Assembly: GCF_000292525.1 (NCBI RefSeq)
Contig: NZ_AEYF01000022.1
Coordinates: forward strand, 106,737-170,736
DNA length: 64,000 nucleotides
Reading direction: 5' to 3'
DNA from: Rhizobium sp. CCGE 510
Lineage (GTDB): Bacteria > Pseudomonadota > Alphaproteobacteria > Rhizobiales > Rhizobiaceae
Both the position numbers and the translations under genes were made by a program. Numbering within the stretch: position 1 is the first letter of the stretch; each line of letters starts with the position of its first letter. Below are positions 32,156 to 44,100 of this stretch, piece by piece. The notes under the pieces were generated by a model that saw nothing but the letters and a program-made list of their open reading frames with translations, ran no database searches and had not been told where the DNA came from.

Positions 32156-35100
32156 ATGGGCAGTCAGCGGGACCAACGGTATATTGCTAGTATAGATTCG
32201 GGGCGGTGCGAGACGGATCGCTCGGTGCCAGCAGACATAGACATATTTCCGAAGGGCAGTGCATTCGAACGTCGGCAAGATCAGAATAGGGTAATGATAA
32301 GAATGGCGGCTCCGATACTCGACGACCTGCTCAATGACCGCCGGCTAGCCCGGCTATTTTCAACCGATCCTCGCCAGTGCGCATTGCAGCTGTGGGTTTT
32401 GCAGATAAGAGCCGGGCAGTCGATAGAGAACCGCATCATCTATAGTCGCCTACTTCCCTATAATTACGCCAGCAATAGCTGGTCGGGCACCGACGACGAT
32501 GACTTCAGTCCCATTGAGCAAATCGAAGCCCAGGTCGTTCGGCTTAATCTCTATATCAATAGCCTCCACTGCGCTGAACTCCTCCGGCTGCTGAGCGCCG
32601 GGAAAACCATCTCGGCAATCAGCGAAGAACTTAAGCTGGGCCTCTCAGGCACGTTAAAAGCACGGTTCGGAGCGACCGCACTTGCCTCCGATGAGCTGGT
32701 CTACCGCCCGGTCGACTATTTACTCAACCGGGATGCCTATGACCGACGCTCACCCTCCAGTCCGCATGGCGGAGCCGGTTCCTTTAGCGCTTCGATCGCC
32801 CGCATAGACAAGGGGGCGCTGTTCCGCATCAATGGGGAATATGACGCTGCCTTGATCGAGTTTGTGGTCAAGCAACTCAACGCGGATACGGGTCTTGATT
32901 TTGGTGGCGCTGACATTTCCCGGTTCGGCGACCTTGAGCTGATGGTCTTTCCTGCGCTCGATGACCGGGAGCGGCCGTTACTGGACATGAGATGGAGTGA
33001 TAACCCGCTCGCCTTGGACGTCCGGTTTGATCCCATGCAGGTACCGCACTTTAGTGGCTTTGAGTTCCGCCTCAGCATCGCAAACGGTGACCAAATTACC
33101 GATTCGTGGATCGCCGCTGCAGAACCCGATGCTGAAGGAGCGTTCCGGTGCAAATTTGAACTGAGCGAGCACTTGCGTCCGAGGATCGACAGCACTGAAC
33201 TAGAGATCTTCGGCTTCGATAGCGGCCATTCCCGCCAAGGGACGCTATGCTGCCGGTGGCGGGTTGGTTATATTCGTGAGATCCATCTTCAGGGGCATAT
33301 GGTGGGTCACGGGGCCAGCCCAGTGAAGTTCGGTTGGCTGGAAAAGACTACCCGGCCGTCCAACTCAGCGCGGACAAAGGCGGCCCTGACGATCAATCGC
33401 GGTGATCGTGGCTTCACCAACCTCATCGGCGGCCGCGAGGCGGATCCTTGGGTTCCGGCCAATCGTAACCTCGCATCCCTTTTTGCGCGTCTGCACCCGC
33501 CGAAATCGAAGGGACAGTTCTTTCTGCGCTGGAGTCAGGGCGACGGTGAGGGGCGGCTTCAATTCGTGGAATGGTTTAAGACGTTGCTCGCAAAACACGA
33601 TCAGCACCAGATAGTCATTTTCGATCCTTATTTCGAAAGTGCGGGGCTAGGTTTGTTGTTGCTGTGTGCCGCACCGAAGGCGGATTATATCATCTTCCGA
33701 TCTCTACCTAAGCCGTCTAAAACAAGCGAAGTCACGCCGTGCGAACCCGCCAATCCTCCCCCTCCCAGTGGACTCGATAACCTGCTTGCAAGTTGCGAGG
33801 TCAATCGCCGCGCGATGCAACACCTCAAGCTGCGCATCTACGGATTGAAGGAAGGTCGGCTCCACGATCGCTATATTCTTGTTATGGCGCCGGACGGTTT
33901 GCCGGTCGATGGCTTTCACCTGTCAAACTCGCTTCAGACAGCTGCTGAAAACCATCCGCTGCTCATTACTCCAATACCCGCGGATACCTTGCTCAAGGTA
34001 GGGCAATATAAGTCGGGGCTGGTGCGGGAGGCTGAGGCCGCGCAATCCGAAGGTGAGATGGAAAATCCGTCGATGCGGCTCCTTTTCGAAGCGACCGCGT
34101 CTCCCGCTGCGCCGCGACTCTATGAGCCTTTACGTTTCTTCGAAAAGACCAGCGCTGGCGATGTACTTGGAATGTGGACAGGAGAGCCATCGTTGCGAGG
34201 CTTGAGCGGGCTGGCATTGAAGGAGCGGATGGCGGCGTTGGATCTGCTCAAAGATGGCAGGCTTGCGCTGACCGAGACGACCGGCTTACGCAACTGCATC
34301 GATCAGCAAACGGACGATTTCGCAGACTTTACAGCGTGTTGGGACGTGCTCGGTGATGTGCTTGCCCATTCACGCTCGGGTGATCAAGATCTCAGCCAGC
34401 TTAAGAATGATGTCCGCTTTTTGGACTTCTTAGCGCGCTTCGTCGAAGCATCGTTCAATCGCGCACATGACGAGGTGGACAGGGAATTGGCTGTGATCGA
34501 TACCCGCCTTTTTAGGTATCCCATAGAGACCCTGTTACATAGCCCTTACCGCCCCGATCATTTATTCCATTCAACGAAATACACAGGTCTGACCTGGGCG
34601 GAGTTCTTCGCCATCAGGTATCTCTGGTGGTTTGCCCCAAATGACCTGCTATCGATCGCTGAAACCGAGATGCTCAGCGTGCCGGTCGAGCCTCAGGCTT
34701 CCGACGCGATCCGGCTATCGTTATTAAGCCAGATCGTCAGCGAGATTTCGCAATCGCTAGAGTTCGACATTAGCCAAGTGCAGCGGGATTGCCTCATTCA
34801 TAGCAGTAATGGCCTGCTGCACTGGATGGGGCTGAACGCGGTCGAGCGAGCGCTGGAAACGAAGGAAGGGCGCATTGCGGCACTGGAGTTGATCGCCGCA
34901 TTTTCCTACGCAGACCAAGTGCGGACCTTAGGCTGGATGATTGCTCGCGCGGCACAGAAAAAGGAAAGGGCGGAGATCTACAATGATCTGGTAGCGATGC
35001 TGCACGGGGTACTGCCGACACCGATTCTAGCGGCCGACCTGAGGCACATGGTCGACTCGATGCGCGGGCATATGCACGAACTGAGCTGGACCGAGCCGTG

Positions 35101-35632
35101 GCTATTTCGGGATGTGGTCATGCCTCTATTGCAGAATGACCGTGCCAATACCGATGATGCCTGCGAGATTTGGGGGACGGAATTGGCCACTCTGCTGGGG
35201 CCGGAACAGGAACGCCAGACAAGGTTGTTTGAACGGGCGCGCGAGGGGAAAATGACCAACATTGCCGCGTTCCTCTTCGCTTACAGCACGCCTGAGCGTC
35301 AATCGGCCACCGTAAAGTCGCTCACGGCGATCCTGAAGCGGCAGCGACGCATCGTGCAACAGCCGCTTGCCAGCACCTCCGAATGGACGCAGTGGGACGA
35401 TGCCTTGGTCATCTCCATGTGGATCCTCACCTTTACCCGCTGGGGCGAGTACTATCTGCGCGATCGTAGTGTGATGGACCGGGAGCTGGAGACATTGTCG
35501 CGGGATGCCCACAACGTTGCAATGGTCCGGCCGATGTACGAATGGCGGTCGAGTAACACCGGCAACAAGGGCGAACTCGCCGCATTCTTCAAGCAGGTGG
35601 ACGACCTTTTGGCTTCAGGAGATCGCAATTGA
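32156..35632 (+). CDS. VPA1262-family-like protein with PLD-like motif
   Basis: This protein of up to 1158 residues is the largest non-secreted one in the window. Its N-terminal third (CALQLWVLQIRAGQSIENRII...PVDYLLNRDAYDRR...PHGGAGSFSASIARI) matches what I recall of the VPA1262-family N-terminal domain. A central part has QIVIFDPYFESAG and GRLHDRYILVM followed by GFHLSNSLQTAAENHPLLITPIP, a phospholipase-D-like arrangement (one H-x-R motif, then Ser-Asn). The C-terminal half is helical without recognised motifs. No Walker motif or membrane segment is visible. The start is uncertain: ATG at 32156 lacks a binding site, and ATG 32294 or 32303 would begin closer to the conserved part. It ends 210 bases before a tRNA fragment and 395 before an integrase, a typical slot for defence genes. 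A nuclease role is inference. Confidence 0.65.
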   Translation: MGSQRDQRYIASIDSGRCETDRSVPADIDIFPKGSAFERRQDQNRVMIRMAAPILDDLLNDRRLARLFSTDPRQCALQLWVLQIRAGQSIENRIIYSRLLPYNYASNSWSGTDDDDFSPIEQIEAQVVRLNLYINSLHCAELLRLLSAGKTISAISEELKLGLSGTLKARFGATALASDELVYRPVDYLLNRDAYDRRSPSSPHGGAGSFSASIARIDKGALFRINGEYDAALIEFVVKQLNADTGLDFGGADISRFGDLELMVFPALDDRERPLLDMRWSDNPLALDVRFDPMQVPHFSGFEFRLSIANGDQITDSWIAAAEPDAEGAFRCKFELSEHLRPRIDSTELEIFGFDSGHSRQGTLCCRWRVGYIREIHLQGHMVGHGASPVKFGWLEKTTRPSNSARTKAALTINRGDRGFTNLIGGREADPWVPANRNLASLFARLHPPKSKGQFFLRWSQGDGEGRLQFVEWFKTLLAKHDQHQIVIFDPYFESAGLGLLLLCAAPKADYIIFRSLPKPSKTSEVTPCEPANPPPPSGLDNLLASCEVNRRAMQHLKLRIYGLKEGRLHDRYILVMAPDGLPVDGFHLSNSLQTAAENHPLLITPIPADTLLKVGQYKSGLVREAEAAQSEGEMENPSMRLLFEATASPAAPRLYEPLRFFEKTSAGDVLGMWTGEPSLRGLSGLALKERMAALDLLKDGRLALTETTGLRNCIDQQTDDFADFTACWDVLGDVLAHSRSGDQDLSQLKNDVRFLDFLARFVEASFNRAHDEVDRELAVIDTRLFRYPIETLLHSPYRPDHLFHSTKYTGLTWAEFFAIRYLWWFAPNDLLSIAETEMLSVPVEPQASDAIRLSLLSQIVSEISQSLEFDISQVQRDCLIHSSNGLLHWMGLNAVERALETKEGRIAALELIAAFSYADQVRTLGWMIARAAQKKERAEIYNDLVAMLHGVLPTPILAADLRHMVDSMRGHMHELSWTEPWLFRDVVMPLLQNDRANTDDACEIWGTELATLLGPEQERQTRLFERAREGKMTNIAAFLFAYSTPERQSATVKSLTAILKRQRRIVQQPLASTSEWTQWDDALVISMWILTFTRWGEYYLRDRSVMDRELETLSRDAHNVAMVRPMYEWRSSNTGNKGELAAFFKQVDDLLASGDRN

Positions 35633-35842
35633 GTCGTGCGAGGAGAAGTGTCATCAGTTCGATCAAGCAGAGACACAAGGCGAATTGGGTCAAAACGATC
35701 TTGCATAGCTTCTGAAAAATTGGCGTACCCGACGCGATTCAAACGCACAACCCTTCGTCGGAAAAGTGGGCAGCTCCGTGTTACATCAGATTTACATGAA
35801 ATGACTTCTTCTTGAAAATATGAAGTAAATCATTGAAATATT

Positions 35843-35889
35843 TGGTGGGCCGAGAGGGATTCGAACCCACGACCAATTGATTAAGAGCC
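35843..35889 (-). other. 3' tRNA fragment, likely attachment site
   Basis: Read on the minus strand this is the 3' part of a tRNA, from an anticodon loop CTCTTAA (CTT anticodon, lysine type) through the T-loop TTCGAAT to CCCACCA. No D-arm or 5' acceptor strand lies upstream. The T-stem has one mismatch. An attachment-site half beside the integrase gene at 36.0 kb explains it best. It differs from the 52.2 kb fragment in T-arm and acceptor and lies in the opposite orientation. Confidence 0.75.
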
Positions 35890-35983
35890 GCAAAATGGCG
35901 ATATTTCGAGTTTATAGAAATAGAATAAATATATATGAAACCATCATTTTTTCGATATTACTGATGATCATTACTTCACTCAT

Positions 35984-36014
35984 CATGTAAACTTTGGTAT
36001 AAATTGTTTACATG
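35984..36014. promoter_or_regulatory. Inverted repeat upstream of integrase
   Basis: CATGTAAAC (35984-35992) and GTTTACATG (36006-36014) are perfect inverted 9-base arms 14 bases before the integrase start. Related TTACATG words occur just up- and downstream. It may be an operator or an arm-type integrase binding site. Confidence 0.6.
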
Positions 36015-36027
36015 AAAGTTACATGGA

Positions 36028-37401
36028 ATGCCGAAGTTATATTTGACTGATACTTTTGTTTTTAATGCGAAGTGCCCCGAAGAAAAAGACCAGGAAATCT
36101 ATTGGGATTACCCACGAGGAGAGGACGGTCATATCCGAAACGGTTCGGTTGCTGGGTTAGGATTGCGGGTCACCGCCTTGGGAAACAAGTCGTTCGTCCA
36201 CTCTTACCTTTTTAATGGAAAGCGCTATCGCAAGGCAATCGGCTCCACTATCGTCTGCAACGTGGCATCGGCACGACTGGCGGTGGGCCAACGTGAACGG
36301 CAACTTGAGACAGGGGAGAACCCCGATTTTGACCAGGCTGATTCCCGCCGCGCGCATCGCCTGACAGTTCGTGAGGCCATAGATCGTTATTGGGAAAGCC
36401 ATATTTGCGAGCTTTCCGAAGGGCACAGAAAATCTTTTGCGCTGTTCGTGGCGAAATGGCGCAGGCGAACTCCGCAGTCTGCCACCCGGCGCGGCCACAA
36501 TACTCGCAAGGGCTATACCGATTTTGGGACCATGTTCAGCGATCGGCCCCTTTCGTCCATCAAGCCGGTGGATATCGAGCGGTATCAAAAGCAGTTCGTT
36601 TCACCCTACATGTATAACAGCGCCCTGCGGCATCTGTTGGCCTTGTTCAATTGGGCAATCCGCATGCAGCTCGTGGATATGCTCAATCCCTGTACGCCGA
36701 TCCGCCTGCGCAAGGTGGTGCGGAAACGCCGCGACTATTCGACCGAACAAATACGGCAGATCGCGGCTCAAATCTTCTACCCGGCCTTTGAAATCGTACC
36801 AGAGATCACCAACCTGTCCGGCCCAACGAAAAGAAATATGGCGCTAGTGAAGGCCGGGATCCTCGGCGCCAACGATCAGATGATGGAGCTGTGCAATTTC
36901 ATGGGCATCCTGTTTCTGACGATGGCGCGGCCGAGTGACCTTGCCGTGGCGAAGTTCGAGCATTTCGACTTCGAGAAGCTGGTTTGGCATAAGCACAACA
37001 CCAAGGGCATCAAGTTGTCGCGCGCGGCCTACGAGTATGCCTACCGCACGGTACCGATTCACCACCGCGTTGCCGATATGGTGCGGGCGCAACGTGCCCG
37101 TTGGCCGGAAAGCGAACTGCTGTTTCCGTCGCATACGGACCCGGTGCTGCCACGCAACAACTTCCGCAAGGGGCTGGCACGCTTCAAGGCCTTGCCGGGC
37201 GTGCCGGAACATTTTCAACTGTATGACCTAAAACGGATTGCGATTTCGCTGATGCTCGCGGGGCAGGGCGTCTCGCACGAAGCCATCTCCCACTATGTCG
37301 ACCATAAGGGAAACCTTGAAACGACGATGATCTATGACCTTGGGCTTGTTGACCCCCTGCGGCCGATTACCGAGAAGCTTGGCGACCTGCTGGGCGTATA
37401 G
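36028..37401 (+). CDS. Tyrosine-family integrase
   Basis: This 457-residue protein has an N-terminal arm-binding domain of the DUF4102 style (GSVAGLGLRVTALGNKSFVHSYLFNGKRYRKAIG), a core-binding domain (about 110-220), and a catalytic domain. Catalytic residues seen are Arg about 301 (LTMARPSDLAV), Lys in HNTKGIKL, Arg in QLYDLKRIAIS, His in HYVDHKG and Tyr in TTMIYDLG. The first position of the usual H-x-x-R box is Tyr (LYDLKR), a deviation that some family members tolerate. It sits 139 bases from a 3' tRNA fragment, so it probably integrated an element there. DNA around its start is AT-rich, unlike its neighbours. Confidence 0.9.
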   Translation: MPKLYLTDTFVFNAKCPEEKDQEIYWDYPRGEDGHIRNGSVAGLGLRVTALGNKSFVHSYLFNGKRYRKAIGSTIVCNVASARLAVGQRERQLETGENPDFDQADSRRAHRLTVREAIDRYWESHICELSEGHRKSFALFVAKWRRRTPQSATRRGHNTRKGYTDFGTMFSDRPLSSIKPVDIERYQKQFVSPYMYNSALRHLLALFNWAIRMQLVDMLNPCTPIRLRKVVRKRRDYSTEQIRQIAAQIFYPAFEIVPEITNLSGPTKRNMALVKAGILGANDQMMELCNFMGILFLTMARPSDLAVAKFEHFDFEKLVWHKHNTKGIKLSRAAYEYAYRTVPIHHRVADMVRAQRARWPESELLFPSHTDPVLPRNNFRKGLARFKALPGVPEHFQLYDLKRIAISLMLAGQGVSHEAISHYVDHKGNLETTMIYDLGLVDPLRPITEKLGDLLGV

Positions 37402-38107
37402 CTGCGTGGATGATACGTATTGATTCAGATGCTTGCTTCTGCCGGAACTTGCTCTCAGGCCTTCGCTTAGTGCGTGTTCGTATTTTGCCGAAATAGCGCG
37501 GAGCTGATTGCGCTCTCAGCCTTCCTCCATGGGAGGGAAAGGATTGAGTGCGGCGAGATGGACGATGTGCTCCAGTCACTTGATCAAAGGCAGATTGGCG
37601 AGGGCTTTGCGGTAGGACGGGTCGAAGATCATCTCAGCAAGCTTGATCTTGCGTGGTAGAGAATTGAAAGCTCAGCGCCCAGGTTCTTTGCTTTCTTGCA
37701 AGCAGCGACGTTGGTTGATCTGAAACTAGTGTGCTCGCCTATCACGGCCTCCCAAAAATGCGGGGTAATTTTGATTGTACCATTTCCATAGGACATCGAA
37801 TGCGTGCACTTTTGAACCAAAAGTAGTAACAAGTGGCTGTTTTTTCAATGCGGCATTGACGCCGATGTAAAAATTAATAAAGCTTTAATTGTGTGCGGTA
37901 TGAAATGCACGCGCTGGCGTAGATATTTAATCGCTTTTTGGAAAGGGTTTATTTTCGTCCGTTTCAGATTGCGGCGTTCAAAGGTCAACGAAGCGGTTGA
38001 GGTATCAGGAAAGTACCCAACAATTGCTCCGCATGGCTTCTAGTCAGAATTGCAATTATAACACACCTGATATGTGGTTGTTTCTTTCGGATTTAAAGGA
38101 ATAAATA
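37402..38107. other. Intergenic region, no convincing gene
   Basis: These 706 bases separate the integrase and the giant repeat protein. The right half is AT-rich and probably carries the promoter of the giant gene, whose ATG follows AAAGGA. A minus-strand frame (about 37632-37800) reads TIKITPHFWEAVIGEHTSFRS but is short and lacks a clear start signal; it may be a gene remnant. Confidence 0.45.
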
Positions 38108-41100
38108 ATGACTGAATATACAGCTGGCTGGATTGTTTGGTCGCCAGATAGATCTGTAGATATGCGTGTCTCCGGCCGTGGAATTGTATCGTATAAAGGT
38201 AAAGAATACGATGTTACTGTCTTGGGTGTGGGCACTCCCGGCGCGACGTCACTTGTGTCGTATGTGCAATACAACGGGACGCCACAAGGCTTAGCTGGAA
38301 CGTCCGTCGGTTTTGGCTTTGCAATGGTGTTGGGGATCGGGATCTCCGTTAGTGGTAGCGGTGTTGTGGGCTCCGCAGAGGTAGGATTGGGCGGATGGGT
38401 AAGCGTAACTCAAACATACGTTACGCCTAGGACCGATCCTATTCTCTCGCTGACAACAGGCCCTATCGCGCCTCCTGCGATTAATCCCTATGATCTCGGT
38501 ACGGCAACGGCCGTCATATATGCTCAACAAACTGGCAATCCTCTTCCTGCCTATAGGGATTATCCGATTGAACTGATTTCTGGTGGGTCGAAGCTTCCGC
38601 CTTCGCTGACAGTAGGCCCTATCGCACCTCCTGCGATTAATCCTTATGATCTGGGTGCGGCAACGGCCGTCATATATGCTCAACAAACTGGCAACCCTCT
38701 TCCTTCCTATAGGGATTATCCGATTGAACTGATAAATGGTGGACCGAAGCTTCCGCCGTCGTCGCCGGTGCCGGTGACGCACGTTTCGGAGCCGCCCAAT
38801 ATTCAGCAGCAGCGCGGCGGGTCGCAGCCGTCATTCCGTCAGAGCGAGAACGACAGCATGTCGCGGCTGAGGGATTATGAAAAGCACACACAGTCCGGGA
38901 CCTCCCAGACAAGCGGCGGCCTTTCACCAACAGAGCGGGACGAACGCAATGCGACTGCAAGGGCAAGAAGCATTCCGCAGAGTTATGCGGGTCAAGAGCG
39001 CTCCCCTTCGAAACCTTCCTCATACCGTAGCAATATCCAGGATCAGCGGCGCGAACAGACTGAGACGCGCACATCGTCTCGACCGGCCCTCAAAGACAAT
39101 CAAAACACAGCAAGCTATGGAGGCTCCTGGGGACAACGCAGTCCGATTCTCCTAGATCTCAGCGGCGACGGTCTCAGCGTCGAGACTCTTTCGACGTCCT
39201 CTAAGTTCCTGGATCTCGACGGCGACGGCTACCAGCATCGCACCGCCTGGGCGGGAACCGGCACCGGTGTCCTGATCATCGACGCGAATGGCGATGGCAA
39301 GATCAGCCAGTCGAATGAATTCGCCTTCACCGAATGGGATTCGTCGGCGACAAGCGATCTCGAGGCGCTGAAGCATATCTTCGACACCAACGGTGACGGC
39401 AAGTTGGACGCCGGCGATGGGCAGTGGTTGAAGTTCCGGGTCGAGGTCGACGGCCAATTGGTGACGCTTGACAGCCTCGGCATCACCTCGATCGACCTGA
39501 CGCCGAAGGGCAGTGGCCAGACTTTCGAGGACGGTTCCGCCATCACCGGAACCACCACCTTCACCCGCGCCGACGGCACGACGGGCACGGTCGGCGACGC
39601 CAAGCTGGCAAACGACGATACCGCCTATATCGTCAAGACGACCAGTGTGACGAAGACCGACAGCTCGGTCGAGAAGACGATCCTTGCCTACAATAAGGAT
39701 GGCAGCCTGGCCTTCCGCAACATCGTCACCACCAGCGCCGATGGCAAAAGCGTGCAAACGCAGTTCGACGACGACGGCAACGGCACGTTCGACCGCTCGC
39801 AAACCAATGTGCTGACCGTCGATGCTTCAGGCGTGCAGACGAAGGTGGTCTCCAATTTCAAAGCGGACGGATCGCTTGCCGATCGCACCACGACGGTCAC
39901 CAGCGCCGATTATCTGACGGTGACGACGACGCTCGACCAGGACGGCGACGGCATTATCAATCAGCGGCAGACCTATGTTCAAGCGGCGGCCGATGGCTCG
40001 ACCACGACGACGACCGAGCAGCTGAGTGTTGACGGCACGCTCTTGTCAAAGATATTGGTGGGTTCGTCCGCTGATGGTCTGACGAAAACCACCAATCTGG
40101 ATCTTGATGGCAACAGGGTCTACGATGATATCGTCACCGAGACTACGACGGTAGCAGCAGATGGTGCGCGCAACAAAGCGACGGTCAATCACAGCGCGAA
40201 CGACGACGTCCTCTCCACTGTCTATACATCGACCAGCGCCGATGGCCGCACGATTTCCGTAGAGACCGACGCCGATGGCAATGGAAACGCGGAAACGCGT
40301 ACTGTCACCATCTCCACTGTGGCTGTATCGGGCGACGTGACGTTGCAAACGTCGACCTACAATACGGATGCCTCATCCACCTTGCGCTCAACGGCGACGA
40401 CGGTCACGACTGCTAACGGACTGTCGAAGACCGTGACCAGTGATGTAAATGGTGATGGCGTCATCGATTTCACCGATAGCGATGTAACGGTGGTCGATGC
40501 CAGCGGCAACCACACGCAGACGGTCGAGCGTCGCAGCGGCAACAATACGCTTCTGTCGCAGACGGTGACGACAACCAGCGCCGACGGCAAGTCGATCACC
40601 ATCACCGCGGACACCAATGGCGATGGCAAGAACGATAGCCTGACCACCATTCTGGTCGGCACCGACGGGAAGACGACCAATACCGCCACCGCGCTCAATT
40701 TTGACACCTCGATGGTCGGCAAGGCCGTCTCCACCACAACGGCGGATGGCCTGTCGAAGACCACAAGCACCGACGCCAATGGCGACAATGTCAACGAACT
40801 CGTCGTGGACGATGTCATCACCACTGAGGGCAACGGCAGCCGCACCGAGACCGTGACGTCGAAGAATGCCAACGGCGCGACGATCGCCACAACCATCACC
40901 AACACATCGGCCGACAGCTTGACTCAGACGGTCAAGACTGATGCCGATGGCAATGGTGTCTTCGAGGAGACGACGACCGATCTCATCGTGCTCGACGGCA
41001 CCGGCAAGCGCACGGAAACGGTCAGCAGCACCAGCGCCAACGGAACGCTGAACGCGCAGACCATCACCGACGTCAGCGCCGATCGTCGGACGACCACGGT

Positions 41101-44100
41101 CACGACGGATGCCGATGGCGACGGCAAGATCGACACTCGCCAGGTCAAGGTCACGGCGTCGAATGGCTCGGTCACTACCACGGAAACGGCGTATACGCCG
41201 AATGACACTGTCACCGGCACGACCCGCAGCACGGTCACCGTCAGCGGCAACGGCCTGACGACGACCACCTCCGTCGATTTGAACCGCGATAGCCTCGCGG
41301 ACCGGATCGCGGCCGACCAGACGGTGTTGAATGCCGATGGCAGCAAGACCCGGACGATCTCGCTGACGAGCAGCAATGCCACGCTGCTCGACACCAAATC
41401 CATTGTCACATCAGGCAACGGCAAATCGATCACGACGAGCGAGGATCTCAACGGAGATGGCGTCGTCGACACCATGGCGACCGATGTCACGACCTTCGAC
41501 TCCGACGGCAAGCAGTTCCAGACCGTCTCGGATTATCGGGGAACGACGCTCGTCGGAATGACGAAGGTCACCACCAACCTCAACGGCCTTGATGGGTCGA
41601 CCGATTATGATTTGGATGGCGACGGAACGGTTAACAGGACCTCGTCATGGAAGACAACGCCGCTCGATCCGGGCGGATCGACGATCAAGACCGAAACAGT
41701 CAGGACAGCAGACGTCAACGCCACACTGCTGTCGCAGACGATCACCACCGTCAGCGCCGACAAGAAAACCACGACGGTGAGTTCGAAGATCGATGGCGAT
41801 GCGGTTGTCGATCGCCTGGAAACGATCACGCTCGACAACGCCGGAATGCAGAAGGACGAAGTCAAGCAATATAATGCGGCTGGCACTCTCGAAAGCCAGT
41901 CGCAGGTCACGGTCACGGATGACGGACTGACGAAGACATCGAGCTCAGATCTCGACGGCAACGGCGTCTTCGAGCTCATCACCGCGGATGTCACCGCTCT
42001 GAACGCCGATGGCAGCCGCACCCAGACCGTATCGAAGACGGGCATCGGCAATGCGCTGATCTCCCGCACGACGGCGAATGTCAGCGCCAGCGGCCTGACC
42101 AAGACTGTAAGCTGGTTCAATGCCAGCGGTACGGTGGTTCGCTCGATGAACGACGTCACCTCCCTCGATGCCGATGGCGGCACGACGGAAACACTGTCCT
42201 ACTTCAAAACGGGCGGAGCGCTCGAAAGCAAGACCGTTACGACGGTTGCGGCACATGGTCTCTCATCCACCGTCACCATCGATGTCGACGGCAATACCAC
42301 CGTTGACAAGAAGACAGTCACGACCAAACAGGCGGACGGCTCGACCGTCCAGACATTCAGCGACTTCGGCGCCAATGCCGTGCTGAAGGATAAGAAGACT
42401 GTCACGACGTCTGCCGACGGACTAACACAAAACACCGAATACGACAGCGACGGCAATGGAACGGTCGACAAGAAGACGACCAGCACCACGGTTCTGAACG
42501 CCAATGGCAGCAAGACGACTAGGACGGACGACATAGTCGCCGGCGTGACCAAGTATATCACGCTGACCGATGTGTCCGGCGATGGTCTGACCACGATCAC
42601 CAAGTGGGACACCACAGGCACCGGTGGCGGTACGACCTTCGGCAAGAGCCGGACCGATGTCACCGTCTTGAACGCCGATGGCTCGAAGACCCAGACGGTC
42701 AGCAATTTCACTGGCACGACGCTGACCAGCCGCACGCTCGTCACCACCAGCGCCAACGGATTGTCAGTCACCACCCAGATCGACCCGGCAGGCGCCGGCT
42801 CCTACAGCCAGACCTCGACCGAGGTCACAGTCTTAAATGCCGATGGCACCAAGACACAAACGGTGGAAAGCAAGAAGGCTGATGGTTCGCTGATCTCCAG
42901 GACCATCGTCACCACAAATCCCAATGGCCTGATCGTCGGCTCCGGCGAGGAGCGTACGGGCTTTACCAATCAGACGGTCACCGACACGACTACGGTGCTG
43001 GCCGACGGCGCCGTTCGCGAGACCGTCGAGACGAAGGACAGCGGAACCCTTCTCGGCAAGGTGGTCACGCTCACCAGCGCCGACAAGCTCTCCATCACCG
43101 TTAACCGCGATGGCAACGGCGATGGCAAATTCGACCAGCGTCAGGAGACGGCCACCGCCAATTCCGGCGTCCAGACATCGGTCACCACCAACTTCAAGGC
43201 CGATGGAACAACGGTCAGGGACAAGTCGACCGTGGTTGTATCCGCCGACGGCCGCCTGACGACGACGACCTGGGATCTCGACGGCAATGGCACGAGCGAC
43301 CGTCAGCGGGTGACGAATCTAACCTCCAACGCCGACGGCAGCAGCACGTCCGTGATCTCGGACACGACACTCCCCGGCGGGACGCTGGCCGCAAAAACGA
43401 CGATTCAGACCTCTGCTGATGGCAAACTGACGACGACCTCAACGGATACCAACGGCGACAATACAGTCGATCAGGTTGAAACCGCCACCATCGACGCGAC
43501 CGGTGCCTCGGTTTCCGTAGTCACCAACAATGCAACGGCACGCGCCACTTCCAACCTGACGTCCGGCGTCGTCTATTGGAAGCAGGCTATCGCCGCCACG
43601 ATCGAGACCACGACGTCGGCTGACGGTCGCACCGAGGTCGCCAAATATGACTATGATGGCAATGGTGTCTACGAGACCGTCATGCAGTCAACCATCCAGG
43701 TCAACGGCTCCGTCGTCACGACGGTGACCGAAACGGGCACGACGCCGTCCAAGGGGACGATCGCAACCAGTGCCGACGGCCTCGTCACGACCCTATCGAA
43801 AGATACCGACAATAATGGTAGCATCGATCATATCGAGACCGCGGTCACCCATGCCGACGGATCTATTACGCTGAGCAAGAAAGACGCCAACGCCATCAAG
43901 CAAACCGTTGTCGACGAGGTGCGGTCAACCGGTACGCTTGCTTCTCGGATTACGACAGATCTCGGCGGATTGAATTGGTCCTATAGTGAGGAAACCTACG
44001 ATTCCTGGGGTCGTCTAGCGTCAAATAATGTTGTCTATGATGACAACACACGCCTTGCGTACACTTTCGATGTAACGAACACCAATTCCTGGTGGAAGCT

